Below are positions 1-11,296 of a DNA stretch of 64,000 nucleotides, piece by piece. The position numbers and the translations under genes were made by a program. The notes under the pieces were generated by a model. The model searched no databases, was not told the DNA's origin, and was given only the letters and a program-made list of their open reading frames with translations. Position 1 is the stretch's first letter. Each line of letters opens with the position of its first letter. This stretch comes from Theocolax elegans (lineage: Eukaryota > Arthropoda > Insecta > Hymenoptera > Cerocephalidae), in NCBI GenBank assembly GCA_026168455.1, contig CM047429.1, positions 31,022,138 to 31,086,137 on the forward strand. Direction: 5' to 3'.

Positions 1-13
1 CACCATCAGGGAC

Positions 14-403
14 ATGGACGAGTCCACGACAACAACGGAGGTGGCCGCAGCGATTGCGGCAAAGATCGGGCCAAATGTGGTATCCCCGGATAATATTAAA
101 ACCAGGGGATCCTACAGTGGCACCCTAGCTGCGACCATCCAGCTTCCGGCAGTAGCAGCCAAAAAACTGCTGCAAGACGGGAAGCTTCGGATCGGATGGG
201 TCAATTGCAGAGTTCGACTGCGAGAGGTATCATCGCGCTGCTACCGATGCAACGAATCGGGACACATCGCGAGGGAGTGCAAGAGCGCAGTCGACCGGTC
301 AGCGCAATGCTATCGGTGCGGCCAAGAGGGCCACAAAGCAGTGGACTGCGAGGCCAAAGCCAAGACCTCGCATGAGGAAGGAGCACACATCAAAAATGAT
401 TAA
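14..403 (+). pseudogene. LINE ORF1 C-terminal fragment with two CCHC zinc knuckles
   Basis: This is the 3' end of a LINE ORF1 (gag-like nucleic-acid-binding protein). Two CX2CX4HX4C knuckles are visible: CYRCNESGHIAREC near residues 78-91 and CYRCGQEGHKAVDC near residues 98-111. R1-clade ORF1 proteins end with two or three such knuckles that bind element RNA. The ATG at position 14 is only the first in the window; the true start is upstream and off the edge. The stop (401-403) overlaps the apparent ORF2 ATG at 396, the compact ORF1/ORF2 arrangement common in R1-clade elements. This part of the frame is intact. Confidence 0.8.
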
Positions 404-800
404 GGTGCTCCAAATAACCTCAACCACTGCGCTGTGGCCCAGGACCTGCTGTCCCAGCTGGTCAGAGAGGAGAGAGCGGACGTAGCGATCATCAGCGAGG
501 AGTTCCGGGATCTCGAGAAGTCGAACTGGGTAAGGGATGCCCCGGGCAAGGCGGCCATCTGGGTATGTGGAAATATACACATCTCCAGAAAGATGGTCGC
601 CCCCCTTCCCAGCTTCACCTGGGTGGAGGTGGCGGGGGTACGCATGTACAGCTGCTACTTCCCGCCCAGCGATTCCACCGAGGACTTTGCGAGATCTCTG
701 GATGCAGTCGTCACCAGTGCTCGGTCCTCACGGCTACCGGTCGCAATCTGAGCAAGAGAGAGATGGGCACCAGCCACGTTTGATCGTGAGACGTTCCTCT
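396..800 (+). pseudogene. LINE ORF2 endonuclease fragment, frameshifted and internally deleted
   Basis: ORF2 appears to begin at ATG 396. One base is missing about 20 nt in, which moves the reading frame; the next stretch (434-751) carries the N-terminal half of an APE-type endonuclease, including the NLNHCAVAQDLL start motif and a E(E)F...W block. The frame ends at 751 just where the catalytic GDFNA box is expected. Sequence resumes near 800 in the EN-RT linker, so several hundred bases of endonuclease, including the catalytic core, are absent. It cannot make a working endonuclease. Confidence 0.7.
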
Positions 801-820
801 GCTCCCTTGAGGGGGCAAAA

Positions 821-2203
821 GTGGAGGGAACCGCCGAAGAAAAAGCACGAGGCCTCACGAATGCCCTAACAGCGGTTTGCGATGCCTCTATGGCCGTGAA
901 GTTTAACCCTCGCGGCCGCCCACCGATAATCTGGTGGAGTGAGGACATCGCAGAAAAGAGACGTGAGTGCCTGCGTGCCAGAAGGCTGCACCAAAGAGCG
1001 AGGAGAACACCGCGGTTCCAAGATCGTTCCGCAGAATACGAACAAAAGCGGAGGGATACTCAAGGTGGCCATCAAGGCTGCCAAGAGAAGGTTGTGGCCG
1101 CTAAAGGTATTTCCGTACGTAAAGCCCCAGGGCCAGACGGAATACCTGGTCTGGCCGTCAAGACAGCGGCGATGAGTGCTCCTGGCTTGTTCCTGGACGC
1201 ATTCAACGCATGCATAAGAGAAGGTTGCTTCCCGGCCCAGTGGAAGACGCAGAGGCTGGTACTCGTACCGAAGGGAAACAAACCCCCGAAGGAGCCATCA
1301 TCTTACCGCCCGCTCTGTCTACTGGATATAGTCGGGAAGCTCCTGGAGCGGGTGATCTGCGCCAGGCTCGCAGCGGCCATCGGTCGGGCCGGAGACCTCT
1401 CCGACAACCAGTTCGGCTTCCGAAAGGGTCGATCGACCATGGACGTTGTAGGCAGAGTTGTTGGTATAGCCACAAACGCCATCAATGCTGGTCGGAGTGC
1501 AAGGCGGATGTGTGCTATCATCACCTTGGACATCCGGAATGCCTTCAACTCTGCCAGATGGGACGACATCATGCTGTCCCTGCAGCACTTCCAAGTGCCA
1601 CTCTATCTCAGGGAGGTCACCTCGAGTTACCTGACTGACCGTACTCTGCTCTACGACACCGACGACGGTGTGCACTCCCACAACATCACGGGAGGCGTGC
1701 CGCAGAGTTCGGTCATTGGGCCCCTACTCTGGAACGCTGTCTATGACGGCCTGCTTAGGCAGCAACTTCCGGAGGGTGTCTCGATGGTGGCTTTCGCGGA
1801 CGACGTGGCGCTAGTGGTGGTTGCAAAGATTGTCGAAGAGATCGAATATCTCGGAGACGTCTCTATAGAAGTGGTCGCCACTTGGTTGAGAGACCACGGA
1901 CTTAGTCTGGTGGCGGAAAAAACGGAGACGGTGCTCATCTCTCGCACAAAAAAGGAGAGGACCGCCACCTTCACGGTAGGTAAAGAACGGATACGGTTGG
2001 TGAAAATGTTGAAGTATTTAGGGGTCACACTAGACGCGCGGCTGTCGTTCAAACACCATCTCGCGAACGCAGGCTCAAAGGCGACAAAGGTGGCCAGAGA
2101 ACACCGCGGTTCCAGATCGTTCCGCAGAATACGAACAAAAGCGGAGGGATCTCAAGGTGGCCATCAAGGCTGCCAAGAGAAGGTGTTGGCGGGAGCTCTG
2201 TGA
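821..2203 (+). pseudogene. LINE ORF2 reverse transcriptase, first (deleted) copy
   Basis: An open frame of 460 codons runs from the EN-RT linker into the RT domain. Visible RT blocks are the KAPGPDGIPG segment, SYRPLCLLDIVGK, DNQFGFRKGRSTMD, LDIRNAFNSA and the catalytic AFADDVALV. The linker between 1088 and 1095 lacks about 230 bp that the second copy keeps (2187-2415). The frame passes out of the RT at 2095 straight into a second copy of the linker. It is therefore a rearranged, non-functional ORF despite being open. Start codon choice is arbitrary. Confidence 0.8.
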
Positions 2204-3416
2204 GGAGGTGGACTACAACCCCTGGGGCAGACCATATAAAACGGTTATGAATAAGATCAATCCCGGGGGCGCTGTTGCACCCACCGACCCAGTTTTTCTG
2301 GAAGAAGTCGTCCGCTACCTGTTTCCAGAACATCGGAAAAGGGCAGCAGAGACGGGCCTGATGGCCACCATTGGTGCAGCCGAGTCGCCAGACATTAGTG
2401 AAGCCGAGCTGAGGATGGCCGCTAAAGGTATTTCCGTACGTAAAGCCCCAGGGCCAGACGGAATACCTGGTCTGGCCGTCAAGACAGCGGCGATGAGTGC
2501 TCCTGGCTTGTTCCTGGACGCATTCAACGCATGCATAAGAGAAGGTTGCTTCCCGGCCCAGTGGAAGACGCAGAGGCTGGTACTCGTACCGAAGGGAAAC
2601 AAACCCCCGAAGGAGCCATCATCTTACCGCCCGCTCTGTCTACTGGATATAGTCGGGAAGCTCCTGGAGCGGGTGATCTGCGCCAGGCTCGCAGCGGCCA
2701 TCGGTCGGGCCGGAGACCTCTCCGACAACCAGTTCGGCTTCCGAAAGGGTCGATCGACCATGGACGTTGTAGGCAGAGTTGTTGGTATAGCCACAAACGC
2801 CATCAATGCTGGTCGGAGTGCAAGGCGGATGTGTGCTATCATCACCTTGGACATCCGGAATGCCTTCAACTCTGCCAGATGGGACGACATCATGCTGTCC
2901 CTGCAGCACTTCCAAGTGCCACTCTATCTCAGGGAGGTCACCTCGAGTTACCTGACTGACCGTACTCTGCTCTACGACACCGACGACGGTGTGCACTCCC
3001 ACAACATCACGGGAGGCGTGCCGCAGAGTTCGGTCATTGGGCCCCTACTCTGGAACGCTGTCTATGACGGCCTGCTTAGGCAGCAACTTCCGGAGGGTGT
3101 CTCGATGGTGGCTTTCGCGGACGACGTGGCGCTAGTGGTGGTTGCAAAGATTGTCGAAGAGATCGAATATCTCGGAGACGTCTCTATAGAAGTGGTCGCC
3201 ACTTGGTTGAGAGACCACGGACTTAGTCTGGTGGCGGAAAAAACGGAGACGGTGCTCATCTCTCGCACAAAAAAGGAGAGGACCGCCACCTTCACGGTAG
3301 GTAAAGAACGGATACGGTTGGTGAAAATGTTGAAGTATTTAGGGGTCACACTAGACGCGCGGCTGTCGTTCAAACACCATCTCGCGAACGCAGGCTCAAA
3401 GGCGACAAAGGTGGCC
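1095..3416 (+). repeat. 1,001-bp direct duplication inside the LINE (1095-2095 and 2416-3416)
   Basis: The two segments lie 1,321 bp apart and look identical throughout. The shorter linker segment before each (1003-1092 and 2096-2185) is also repeated but differs by single-base indels. See findings. Confidence 0.9.
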
Positions 3417-3998
3417 CATGCGCTGGCGGGCATCATGCCCAACATCGGGGGACCCCAGCAACCGCGAAGGTCTCTCCTTGTCTCGGTGGTGAGCTCGGTA
3501 ATTTTATACGGAGCTCCTATCTGGGCTGATGCCCTGAACAGACACAAGAGCTTTGGTGCTCCGTGCCAGAGAGCCTGCAGGATAGCTGCGCTAAGGGTGG
3601 CCCGGGCGTACCGAACCGTATCTGACATTGCGCTCTCGGTGGTCGCGGGGACCGCCCCCTTCAACCTCCTGGCAGCCGAGAGAGCTGAAAGACACCGTGA
3701 GGGTGGGCGACGCCTAAAAGAGAACCGCTGTCACAACCGATGGTCATTGCGGACCGTAGAGGAGTGGCAGCGGAGATGGGACTCAGCCAGGGACGGCCGC
3801 TGGACCCACCGCATCATACCGCGGATCCGGGAGTGGGCGAGCAGGAAACACGGCTTCGTCAGTTTCCAGCTTACCCAGGTGTTGACCGGGCACGGATGCT
3901 TCCGTAGTTACCTATTTCGAATAGGGGTCTACGGCAGCGCAGAGTGCCCGGCTTGTCCAGGGGTGGAAATTCAGATTTTTTCTGGGTTATTATTTTAA
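2157..3998 (+). pseudogene. LINE ORF2 reverse transcriptase, second copy, 3'-truncated
   Basis: This 613-codon frame (it opens on GTG, so the start is arbitrary) carries the undeleted linker and a complete RT domain with the same motifs as the first copy, including FADD near residue 325. After 3416 it continues into the thumb and C-terminal region, ending in ...YGSAECPACPG, the first half of the Cys-His motif of R1-clade ORF2. The last ten or so codons belong to the adjoining FB1 repeat. Loss of the C-terminal motif and 3' UTR means it is not mobile. Confidence 0.8.
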
Positions 3999-4904
3999 GT
4001 TACAGAGAGTCAAAGTTGACATTTTAGCACTTTTTTGCATTATATGCCCATTTTCATGAATTTTTAGCTCCTAGGGGATGCATTTTTCACTAAAAACATA
4101 ACCATGACTTTTTTTGTAAAATTTTCCGAACTTTTCATTAAAAATACTTTTAAAGACATAAATGTATGCTGTCACACTCTTGTAAGCCATTTAAACCTTA
4201 AATAGTGAAAATCAGCAATTCTGCTCCGGACTCTGTTAACCTAATACTGTCTAAAAGATGTCTTTTTGTAGTCAGAAACTGCCTAAAAATTTGCAGAGTG
4301 GATCTATATCATGAAGATCACTTATGGTCAAAATATCCGGGAAAATTGCCCGAAATATTAATATAAATGCATATTTGTTGCCTTATAACGATGAATCTAT
4401 TAGCATGATCATTGCAAAAAAATTAATGCACTTACCTTGGAGTGGTAGAAAAGTATCTTCACTTGTTTCAGTATCCATCTAATCTCCTGTAAGCTGCTAA
4501 AATACAAATATTATTATAAAAATGTAAAAAATTAATTTTAAAATATTTATAATGCTGGATTTTCAGTTTTACATCCCTTACAAGAATTATAATACTAATC
4601 TGAAGGATTACTATAAATATATAAACATCATTATTACTATAACTGAATATACGTATTTAATACAAAAAATATATAAAGAAATCGGATCTGAAATTATAAT
4701 GAGTAATATTGTAACGTAACAGTGACAAGTTTGTGAAATTCAAACAAAGTATGGCTGAATAATAATAATAGTAATGTTGATACTTTTATAGTAATCCTTC
4801 AGATTAGTATTATAATTCTTTTAAGGGTTTAAAACTGAAAATCCAGCATTATAAATGTTTAAAAAATAATTTTTTATAATTGTATAATAATATTTGTATT
4901 TTTA
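3973..4904 (+). mobile_element. Foldback element FB1, truncated copy A (one arm, loop, part of the second arm)
   Basis: The sequence matches the complete FB1 copy at 22308-23962 from its subterminal part through the central loop and into the second arm. It lacks the outer terminus because of the junction with the LINE at 3972. At 4905 the second arm is replaced by repeat X in inverted orientation. No transposase is visible. Confidence 0.8.
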
Positions 4905-5195
4905 ACCTGGGATCACCGACAATGTTCCCATCCGTCAATGCTCCCGCGAATCAGAGAGCGCGATCGTTTAACTGCCCCCACCAATCATGTCAAAGATTAT
5001 GGGAAACGTTTTCATGGAGGGGATAATAATAATTATTGGTAATGCTTCGTCGACAATATAGTTTATATATTTTTCATCTGAATTTACGTAAATAGATGTC
5101 ACTAGAGTCATGCATTACTGTTATTAGAATAAAAATAAATAGTCAATTTAGGAAACAAAATGGAAAGTGTTGCGATGAATAGTTTCAGAGAAAAG
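4905..5195 (-). repeat. Repeat X, inverted copy
   Basis: About 290 bp are the reverse complement, at roughly 95% identity by eye, of 8437-8716 and 9327-9607. With those copies it forms a large inverted-repeat pair around the 5.2-8.4 kb spacer. X abuts an FB1 arm in all three copies. Confidence 0.75.
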
Positions 5196-5269
5196 AATTC
5201 ATATATATATACATTATATAAATATTTCGCCGCCTCCGTCGTGTCTAATATTTCAGGGTATAATATAGA

Positions 5270-5327
5270 AATGTATATATATCTGTGTGTGTGTGCGTGC
5301 GTGCGTGTATATTTCAATAGAGAGAGA

Positions 5328-5363
<36 letters not shown>

Positions 5364-5375
5364 AAAGGGATGCCT
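5270..5375. repeat. Compound microsatellite (GT/GC, AG, TA)
   Basis: A GTGTGC/GCGT run, a short AG run and an alternating TA tract lie together. A related context, an AG run followed by a TA tract and a 'CTCCAATCCTG' motif, recurs at 6655-6760, suggesting a dispersed repeat with an internal microsatellite. Confidence 0.7.
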
Positions 5376-5454
5376 CCAATCCTGAAATCTTATACTCGGC
5401 AGCGACGGAATATTTATGTAATATGTATGTATATATTTTCAAATTTATATATAT

Positions 5455-6110
5455 TTTTTCAAGTATCGATAATATGTGTATTTTTTCAGTGCGCAAAGAA
5501 GTTGTGAATATAACTTGAAAGAATGTGTATCAGTTTACACGTTGCTGATAAAACTCATGAAATTTATAAATTTGTACTATGTAATAATAACGGATCTAAA
5601 ATTCAATATAATGTTTTAAATTGTTTGTAGATAAAATAAGTATTAATCAAGTATAATAACATAGACTTTTCCAAATATCCATATGATATAAAATGTGTTT
5701 AAAATTAAATATATTAGGTATTGCATTTTTTAAGACAATTCCATTAGAAACAGTAATGGCAAAAGTAATTTTTTTTTTTTTTTAGTATTATTATTTTAAC
5801 GTCGCTTTTTTTATGCTCCCAAACCGGTGCTAATCAGCGACGGAGGTCATACGATGTCTTGGTGAAGAAAGCACTTGTCGAAAATACATTCGTCCGTGGT
5901 GCTTGTATCAGTCGGCCGGGGCCGGGAATCGAACCTGGGACCTCCAGATTACGAGCCCGACGCCCTAACGACCGAGCCATCGCAAGCCTTAAAAAAAAAT
6001 AAAAAAAAAAAATAAATAAATAAATAAAAATAAAATAAAAAAAAAATAAAATTTTAACAGTGGTAATATAAAGTGTGAATTACAATTGAAAAGTTTTTTA
6101 AAATTTATTA
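5455..6110 (+). repeat. Repeat N, copy 1 (interrupted by a SINE)
   Basis: The AT-rich sequence around GTGCGCAAAGAAGTTGTGA matches 21375-21720 and, inverted, parts of 10.3-11.7 kb. The copies at 21650 and 11240 lack the SINE and so act as empty sites for it. No coding capacity seen. Confidence 0.65.
5784..5990 (-). mobile_element. tRNA-headed SINE, full length, inserted in repeat N
   Basis: Read on the minus strand, a tRNA-like head contains an A box (TGGCTCGGTCG) and a canonical B box (GGTTCGATTCC). A body of about 130 bp follows, ending in GCGACGTTAAAATAATAATAC and a T-rich/A-rich tail on the genomic plus strand. The anticodon-like loop reads CTCGTAA (CGT, Thr-like). A second copy lies at 34759-34921. 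Such SINEs are transcribed by RNA polymerase III and mobilised by LINE machinery. Poly-A and TAAA runs at both edges hide the target duplication. Confidence 0.85.
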
Positions 6111-6234
6111 ATTTGGGAGAATCATTATTAATTAATTTATCCGAAAAAGTACACCAAATTTAAATGTTACTGATTTTAAATATTTCGCGGGCGCGCGCGT
6201 GTGTGTGTACGTATGTCATTAGTGAGAGATTGAT

Positions 6235-6500
6235 TGATTGAACACTTTATTGGGTACTTTGGGGAAAAATCCCGTATACACTGAAGATGAAAATCGCAAG
6301 TACAAAATATAAATTAAAATAAAAGTAGTTAAAATACAAATAAAAGAATAAAAGCAATAAAATAACAAAATAACAATAATAAAATAACAAAATAACAATA
6401 AATAAATAATTTAACTCGCAAATACAACATTTAACATAACAATAAAAATAAAAATATAATAAAACAGTGTAATAAAATAGTAACATAAAACCGAAAGATC
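6235..6500 (-). mobile_element. Probable LINE 3' end with ATCA-type tail
   Basis: On the minus strand the sequence reads ...CCCAATAAAGTGTTCAATCAATCAATC, a 3' UTR ending in a short tandem tail, which is typical of LINEs. The rest is low-complexity AT sequence without coding support, so family assignment is not possible. Confidence 0.4.
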
Positions 6501-6650
6501 AAGCGCATATAGTGTCCATATACATACTGGCGATTGTTCGAAGAAACATTAAAATAAATAATATAGACGGAGACGCCGACGCAATACATAAATAAATAAA
6601 ACAGGAGATTGACTAGAATCGAGAATACATAACATTTTATAAGTCGGGCA

Positions 6651-6654
<4 letters not shown>

Positions 6655-6710
<56 letters not shown>
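6655..6710. repeat. (AG)n microsatellite
   Basis: About 50 bp of uninterrupted AG repeats, followed by a TA-rich tract. Confidence 0.95.
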
Positions 6711-6759
6711 TATATATATTTATATATGTTTATATACAGGAGGGTAGTCTCCAATCCTG

Positions 6760-7655
6760 CACTCTTAGACATGGCCGCGGCGGAATATTTATATGTTATA
6801 TATATTGCCACAAAGTCTCTTGAGAGCATATATTCATGAAGTAAAATAGAAATTGTACATATATAAAATATAGTTTGCGTATAATCTCAATAGACTTCCC
6901 TGTGACTCCAGTAAAGTGGATATAAATTAATAATTATTTAAACTTGATGAAATTCACTACAAGTCCAGTGATTGGAAATAAATAGTACAATATTAACTCG
7001 AGTAACAGGTCCATGTGGTGGTGGAAGTCCATTCAGATTATATTAGTTTATACTTTTCAATAATTTGACTGAATTTTCCTGAACGAAATGTCAAAATCTA
7101 AAAAAATGTAAAAAAATTCATATAGGTAGCTTAAAACAAAAGTAAGGGCATAGCGTTTTGATTATCTAAGAAATAATTATTTTTTTAATAATAATTGAGT
7201 AAACAATTTTTAAACGCTCATTATTAGAAAATAAGTCGTAAACTTTCAACGCAAACATTGTAATTTTAAATAATCAATTTAAAAATCTGTAAAATTTTGG
7301 ATATATTGCTAAAACATTCAGCCTGAGACGTTCATTGCTAAGACATTTTTAAGTTTTAATAATCACAAAATATAAATTAAAAATAGATGGATCATTAAAC
7401 AATAGATAAAGTATAAAAATTTTTTTAATAGTTTATAAGAACAATACGAAAAAATATCTCACTTCTGCGATGACGCGTACAAATTTTTTAGCGACTTTAC
7501 AATGCGATGGTTTTTGTTATTGGCATTGAAAAAATTTTGCTTCCACATATATTCTGATGTAGAATTTTTTTGTACTCTTTCACAATCCCTGGTCAAATAT
7601 TTGGCCAGATTTAAAGGAGAAATGACAAAACCAATTTAAATACTACAAAAAATAC
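6760..7655. other. AT-rich stretch, no gene seen
   Basis: No ORF, RNA gene or recognisable repeat stood out apart from the CTCCAATCCTG-type repeat near its left end. Confidence 0.5.
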
Positions 7656-7659
7656 CAAC

Positions 7660-8140
7660 ATCAATTAAAAAAAACTTTTACTCCAGTTTTTTTCAGAATG
7701 TTATTGCAAATATAATCTATGCTCAAAATATAAAGAAAGGTAAAGACAATAGTTGCTGTTTAAATCAGTATTTTTTTAAAAATTCACGTTTTTTTAAATT
7801 ATTGTTAATTAATAGGTAACCTTGAAGCATCAAAATAACTTATATATTATAGCTTCTTTGATAAACAGAATTGTCTTACCATATAGTTTATACATGGCGG
7901 GATCTATATGGTCATCGTAAATGTATCAAAAAAGTAATAAATTGTAAATTTTCGTACATTTCAGGCGGTTATTTGCAGATTATAAAGTAGGTAAAAAATT
8001 TTTTTCACTAAAAAATTACTGGTTTAAAGTGTAACTGTTCTCTTCGCTTTTCTTCACATTTTGAGCGTACATTATATTTTTTTGAGTATATATTAAATTA
8101 GCGATAAAATTCTGAAAAAACTCGAGAACAAATTTTTTTC
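7660..8140. repeat. Imperfect inverted repeat (7660-7745 with 8045-8140)
   Basis: The left arm around CTCCAGTTTTTTTCAGAA is matched in reverse complement by the right arm around TTCTGAAAAAACTCGAG. Both then run through a GCTCAAAATATAAAGAAA-like block. The centre is near 7895. This looks like a small foldback element without coding capacity; the ends could not be fixed. Confidence 0.5.
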
Positions 8141-8389
8141 TCAAAATTCGGTGTTTTTTTGTTTTGATTGGTCTTATCATTTTTGCTTTAAATATTTTTT
8201 TGCAAAATTTTTTTTGTAACACGCACGAATTTCGCGTTTTTGCGCCCTTAAAATAAGGCTTAAAGTATCCCTTTAAATATACATATATTGGTGTGTGTAT
8301 AATATTATGCTCCATAAAAAGTTTCTGCAATTAAAATTACTGAAATCAAAATAGCAACGGAATTAAATAGCGTATTGCATATGCATGAT

Positions 8390-8417
<28 letters not shown>

Positions 8418-8425
<8 letters not shown>

Positions 8426-10196
8426 AATATATGAATTTTTTTCTCTGAAACTATTAATCTCAACACTTTCCATTTTGTTTCCTAAATTGACTGTTTATTT
8501 TTATTCTAATAACAGTAATGCATGACTTTAGTGGCACCTATTTACGAAAATTCAGATGAAAAATATATAAACTATATTATCGACGAAGCATTACCAATAA
8601 TTATTATTATCCCCTCTATGAAAACGTTTCTCCTAATCTATAACATGGTGGGAGCAGTTAAACGATCGCGCTCTCTGATTCGCGGGAGCATTGACGGATG
8701 TGAACATTGACGGTGATCCGATTAGATGGATACTGAAACAAGTGGAGATACTTTTCTACCATTACAAGGTAAGTGCATAAATTTTTTTGCAATGATCATG
8801 CTAATAGATTCATCGTTATAAGGCAACAATATACATTTCTATTAATATTTCGGGCACTTTTCTCGGATATTTTGACCATAAGTGATCTTAATGATTTAGA
8901 TCCACTCTGGAAATTTTTAGGCAGTTTCTGACTACAAAAAGACATCTTTTAGACAGTAGTAGGTTACCAGAGTCCGGAGCAGAATTGCTGATTTTCACTT
9001 TTTAAGGTTTAAATGGCTTACAAGAGTGTGACAGCATACAATTATGTCTTTAAAAGTATTTTAATGTAAGTTCGGAAAATTTTACAAAAAAAGTCATGGT
9101 TATGTTTTTAGTGAAAAATGCATCCCCTGGGAGCTAAAAATTCATGAAAATGGGCATATAATGCAAAAAAGTGCTAAAATGTCAACTTTGACTCTCTGTA
9201 ATTTAAAATAATAGCCCAGAAAAAATCTGAAAAATTCAGGAGAACTACTGGATACCTCTAAAACTTATTCCCACAGTTATAGCAATATTTATTTTTTTCA
9301 TCTATATATATATATAAATATATGAATTTTTTTCTCTGAAACTATTAATCTCAACACTTTCCATTTTGTTTCCTAAATTGACTGTTTATTTTTATTCTAA
9401 TAACAGTAATGCATGACTTTAGTGGCACCTATTTACGAAAATTCAGATGAAAAATATATAAACTATATTATCGACGAAGCATTACCAATAATTATTATTA
9501 TCCCCTCTATGAAAACGTTTCTCCTAATCTATAACATGGTGGGAGCAGTTAAACGATCGCGCTCTCTGATTCGCGGGAGCATTGACGGATGTGAACATTG
9601 ACGGTGATCCGATTAGATGGATACTGAAACAAGTGGAGATACTTTTCTACCATTACAAGGTAAGTGCATAAATTTTTTTGCAATGATCATGCTAATAGAT
9701 TCATCGTTATAAGGCAACAAATATACATTTCTATTAATATTTCGGGCACTTTTCTCGGATATTTTGACCATAAGTGATCTTAATGATTTAGATCCACTCT
9801 GGAAATTTTTAGGCAGTTTCTGACTACAAAAAGACATCTTTTAGACAGTAGTAGGTTACCAGAGTCCGGAGCAGAATTGCTGATTTTCACTTTTTAAGGT
9901 TTAAATGGCTTACAAGAGTGTGACAGCATACAATTATGTCTTTAAAAGTATTTTTAATGTAAGTTCGGAAAATTTTACAAAAAAAGTCATGGTTATGTTT
10001 TTAGTGAAAAATGCATCCCCTGGGAGCTAAAAATTCATGAAAATGGGCATATAATGCAAAAAAGTGCTAAAATGTCAACTTTGACTCTCTGTAATTTAAA
10101 ATAATAGCCCAGAAAAAATCTGAAAAAATTCAGGAGAACTACTGGATACCTCTAAAACTTATTCCCACAGTTATAGCAATATTTATTTTTTTCATC
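8418..10196 (+). repeat. Tandem duplication of an X plus FB1-arm unit (about 891 bp)
   Basis: Unit 1 (about 8418-9302) and unit 2 (about 9309-10196) are nearly identical, differing by a few single-base indels. Each contains repeat X and then one inverted FB1 arm. Only unit 2 continues into the true FB1 terminus (GATGTCACAGAGAACTACCC, ending about 10220), so unit 1 was cut in its TA-rich end. Confidence 0.85.
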
Positions 10197-10238
10197 TTCG
10201 ATGTCACAGAGAACTACCCATATATATATATATATATA

Positions 10239-10300
10239 CTAGGGGGGCTTCGCCCCTCTGCGCGCTTCGCGCGCCAACCCCCTCTTTTTAATTTCGAAAA
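10239..10300 (-). mobile_element. Possible Helitron 3' terminus
   Basis: On the minus strand two small hairpins, GCGCGCGAAGCGCGC and GGGGCGAAGCCCC, are followed directly by CCTAG and then T. Helitrons end in a GC-rich hairpin just before CTRR and insert between A and T, which fits. The 5' TC end and any Rep/helicase ORF were not found. Confidence 0.4.
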
Positions 10301-11296
10301 AGGTTTTTCGTAATTAATTTATTTAAAATAATGTTTTAAATTGTATTATTTTTTCACTGCCATGGACACGTTAAAAATTAAACAGATTCACACAACAGCT
10401 TGGAGGTATTGCTATAGTTATTATAATTTATAAATAAAAGTTTACCACAATTTAGTGTAATGAAATCAGAATAAAAATAATAAGAAAAATAGAGACATAT
10501 TAAATGTTAACTGTAAATTTTAAACTATATGAATTCGTATATTAAAGCCTAAATTTATGTTTTAATAATTATAAATGTTAATGAAACATTAACTTACCAA
10601 AAATAGTACAGTACACATACTTACTATATTGTAGTATTAAGTAACAACTTATTAAAATTTAGGATTATTTTAAACGGATCTAAATAGAACTTCACCTCCT
10701 AAAATTAATTTATTTAATGACGAAGGATCATCGCCACAAGTTCTATGTCATTAATGTTTGTACTTTTAGAGTAATAAAACTTTCTTCTTATATAAATAAA
10801 TTTTGGTATTAACTTTAAAGAAGTATTTATAACATTTTTGCGGCATATAAATAAAAACCTATTTCTTCCATTTCTCCCGTAATTCGTAATTTGCACCCTC
10901 TTTCAAAATTTGCGTTTTAATCCATAATTATATCCAATTAATTTTTCCCTTTACTTACAGAGACCATGTATTTATTTTGATTATTATAATCAAATTCATT
11001 CCTTAAAAAAACCTTCTGTTTCTAATAAATACATACATGTTTATTTAAAATATTGTTTTATTTTATATAAATATACGTAATCTACTCACTTATATATCCA
11101 TACAATTTTGAAATTTAAATTGAAAAATATTTAAATTAAATGCTCGTATATTAATAATTTTTTAAACTTTTCAAATGTAATTCGTATTTTATATTGCCAT
11201 TGTTAGAATTTGAATTTTCTTTTGCCATTACTGTTTATAATAGAATTATCTTAAAAATGCAATAATTAATGTATATAATTTTTAACCTATTGTATA
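10300..11296 (-). repeat. Repeat N, copy 2 (inverted), left arm of a large palindrome
   Basis: From about 10560 the sequence is the reverse complement of 21600-22290, with many substitutions and small indels. Together with 11650-12042 it forms the left arm of the palindrome into which Gypsy-1 inserted. No gene. Confidence 0.75.

Larger units (their letters stand above)
1..3972 (+). mobile_element. R1-clade non-LTR retrotransposon (LINE), decayed
   Basis: The element reads left to right as ORF1 (knuckle end only), ORF2 endonuclease and ORF2 reverse transcriptase. Its 5' part lies beyond the window edge. The RT sequence, with an FADD catalytic box, and the two-knuckle ORF1 end fit the R1 clade (R1/TRAS/Waldo type). 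Most of the endonuclease is deleted near 750-800, the RT is partly duplicated, and the C-terminal Cys-His region stops abruptly at about 3972. There the sequence switches to foldback element FB1, so the 3' UTR and tail are missing. The element is dead. Clade assignment rests on motif recognition only. Confidence 0.85.

Noticed and set aside
8522..8710. 62-residue ORF identical at 9413-9601
   Set aside because: Identity comes from the recent 891-bp tandem duplication, and the inverted copy at 4905-5120 does not keep the frame; not evidence of coding.
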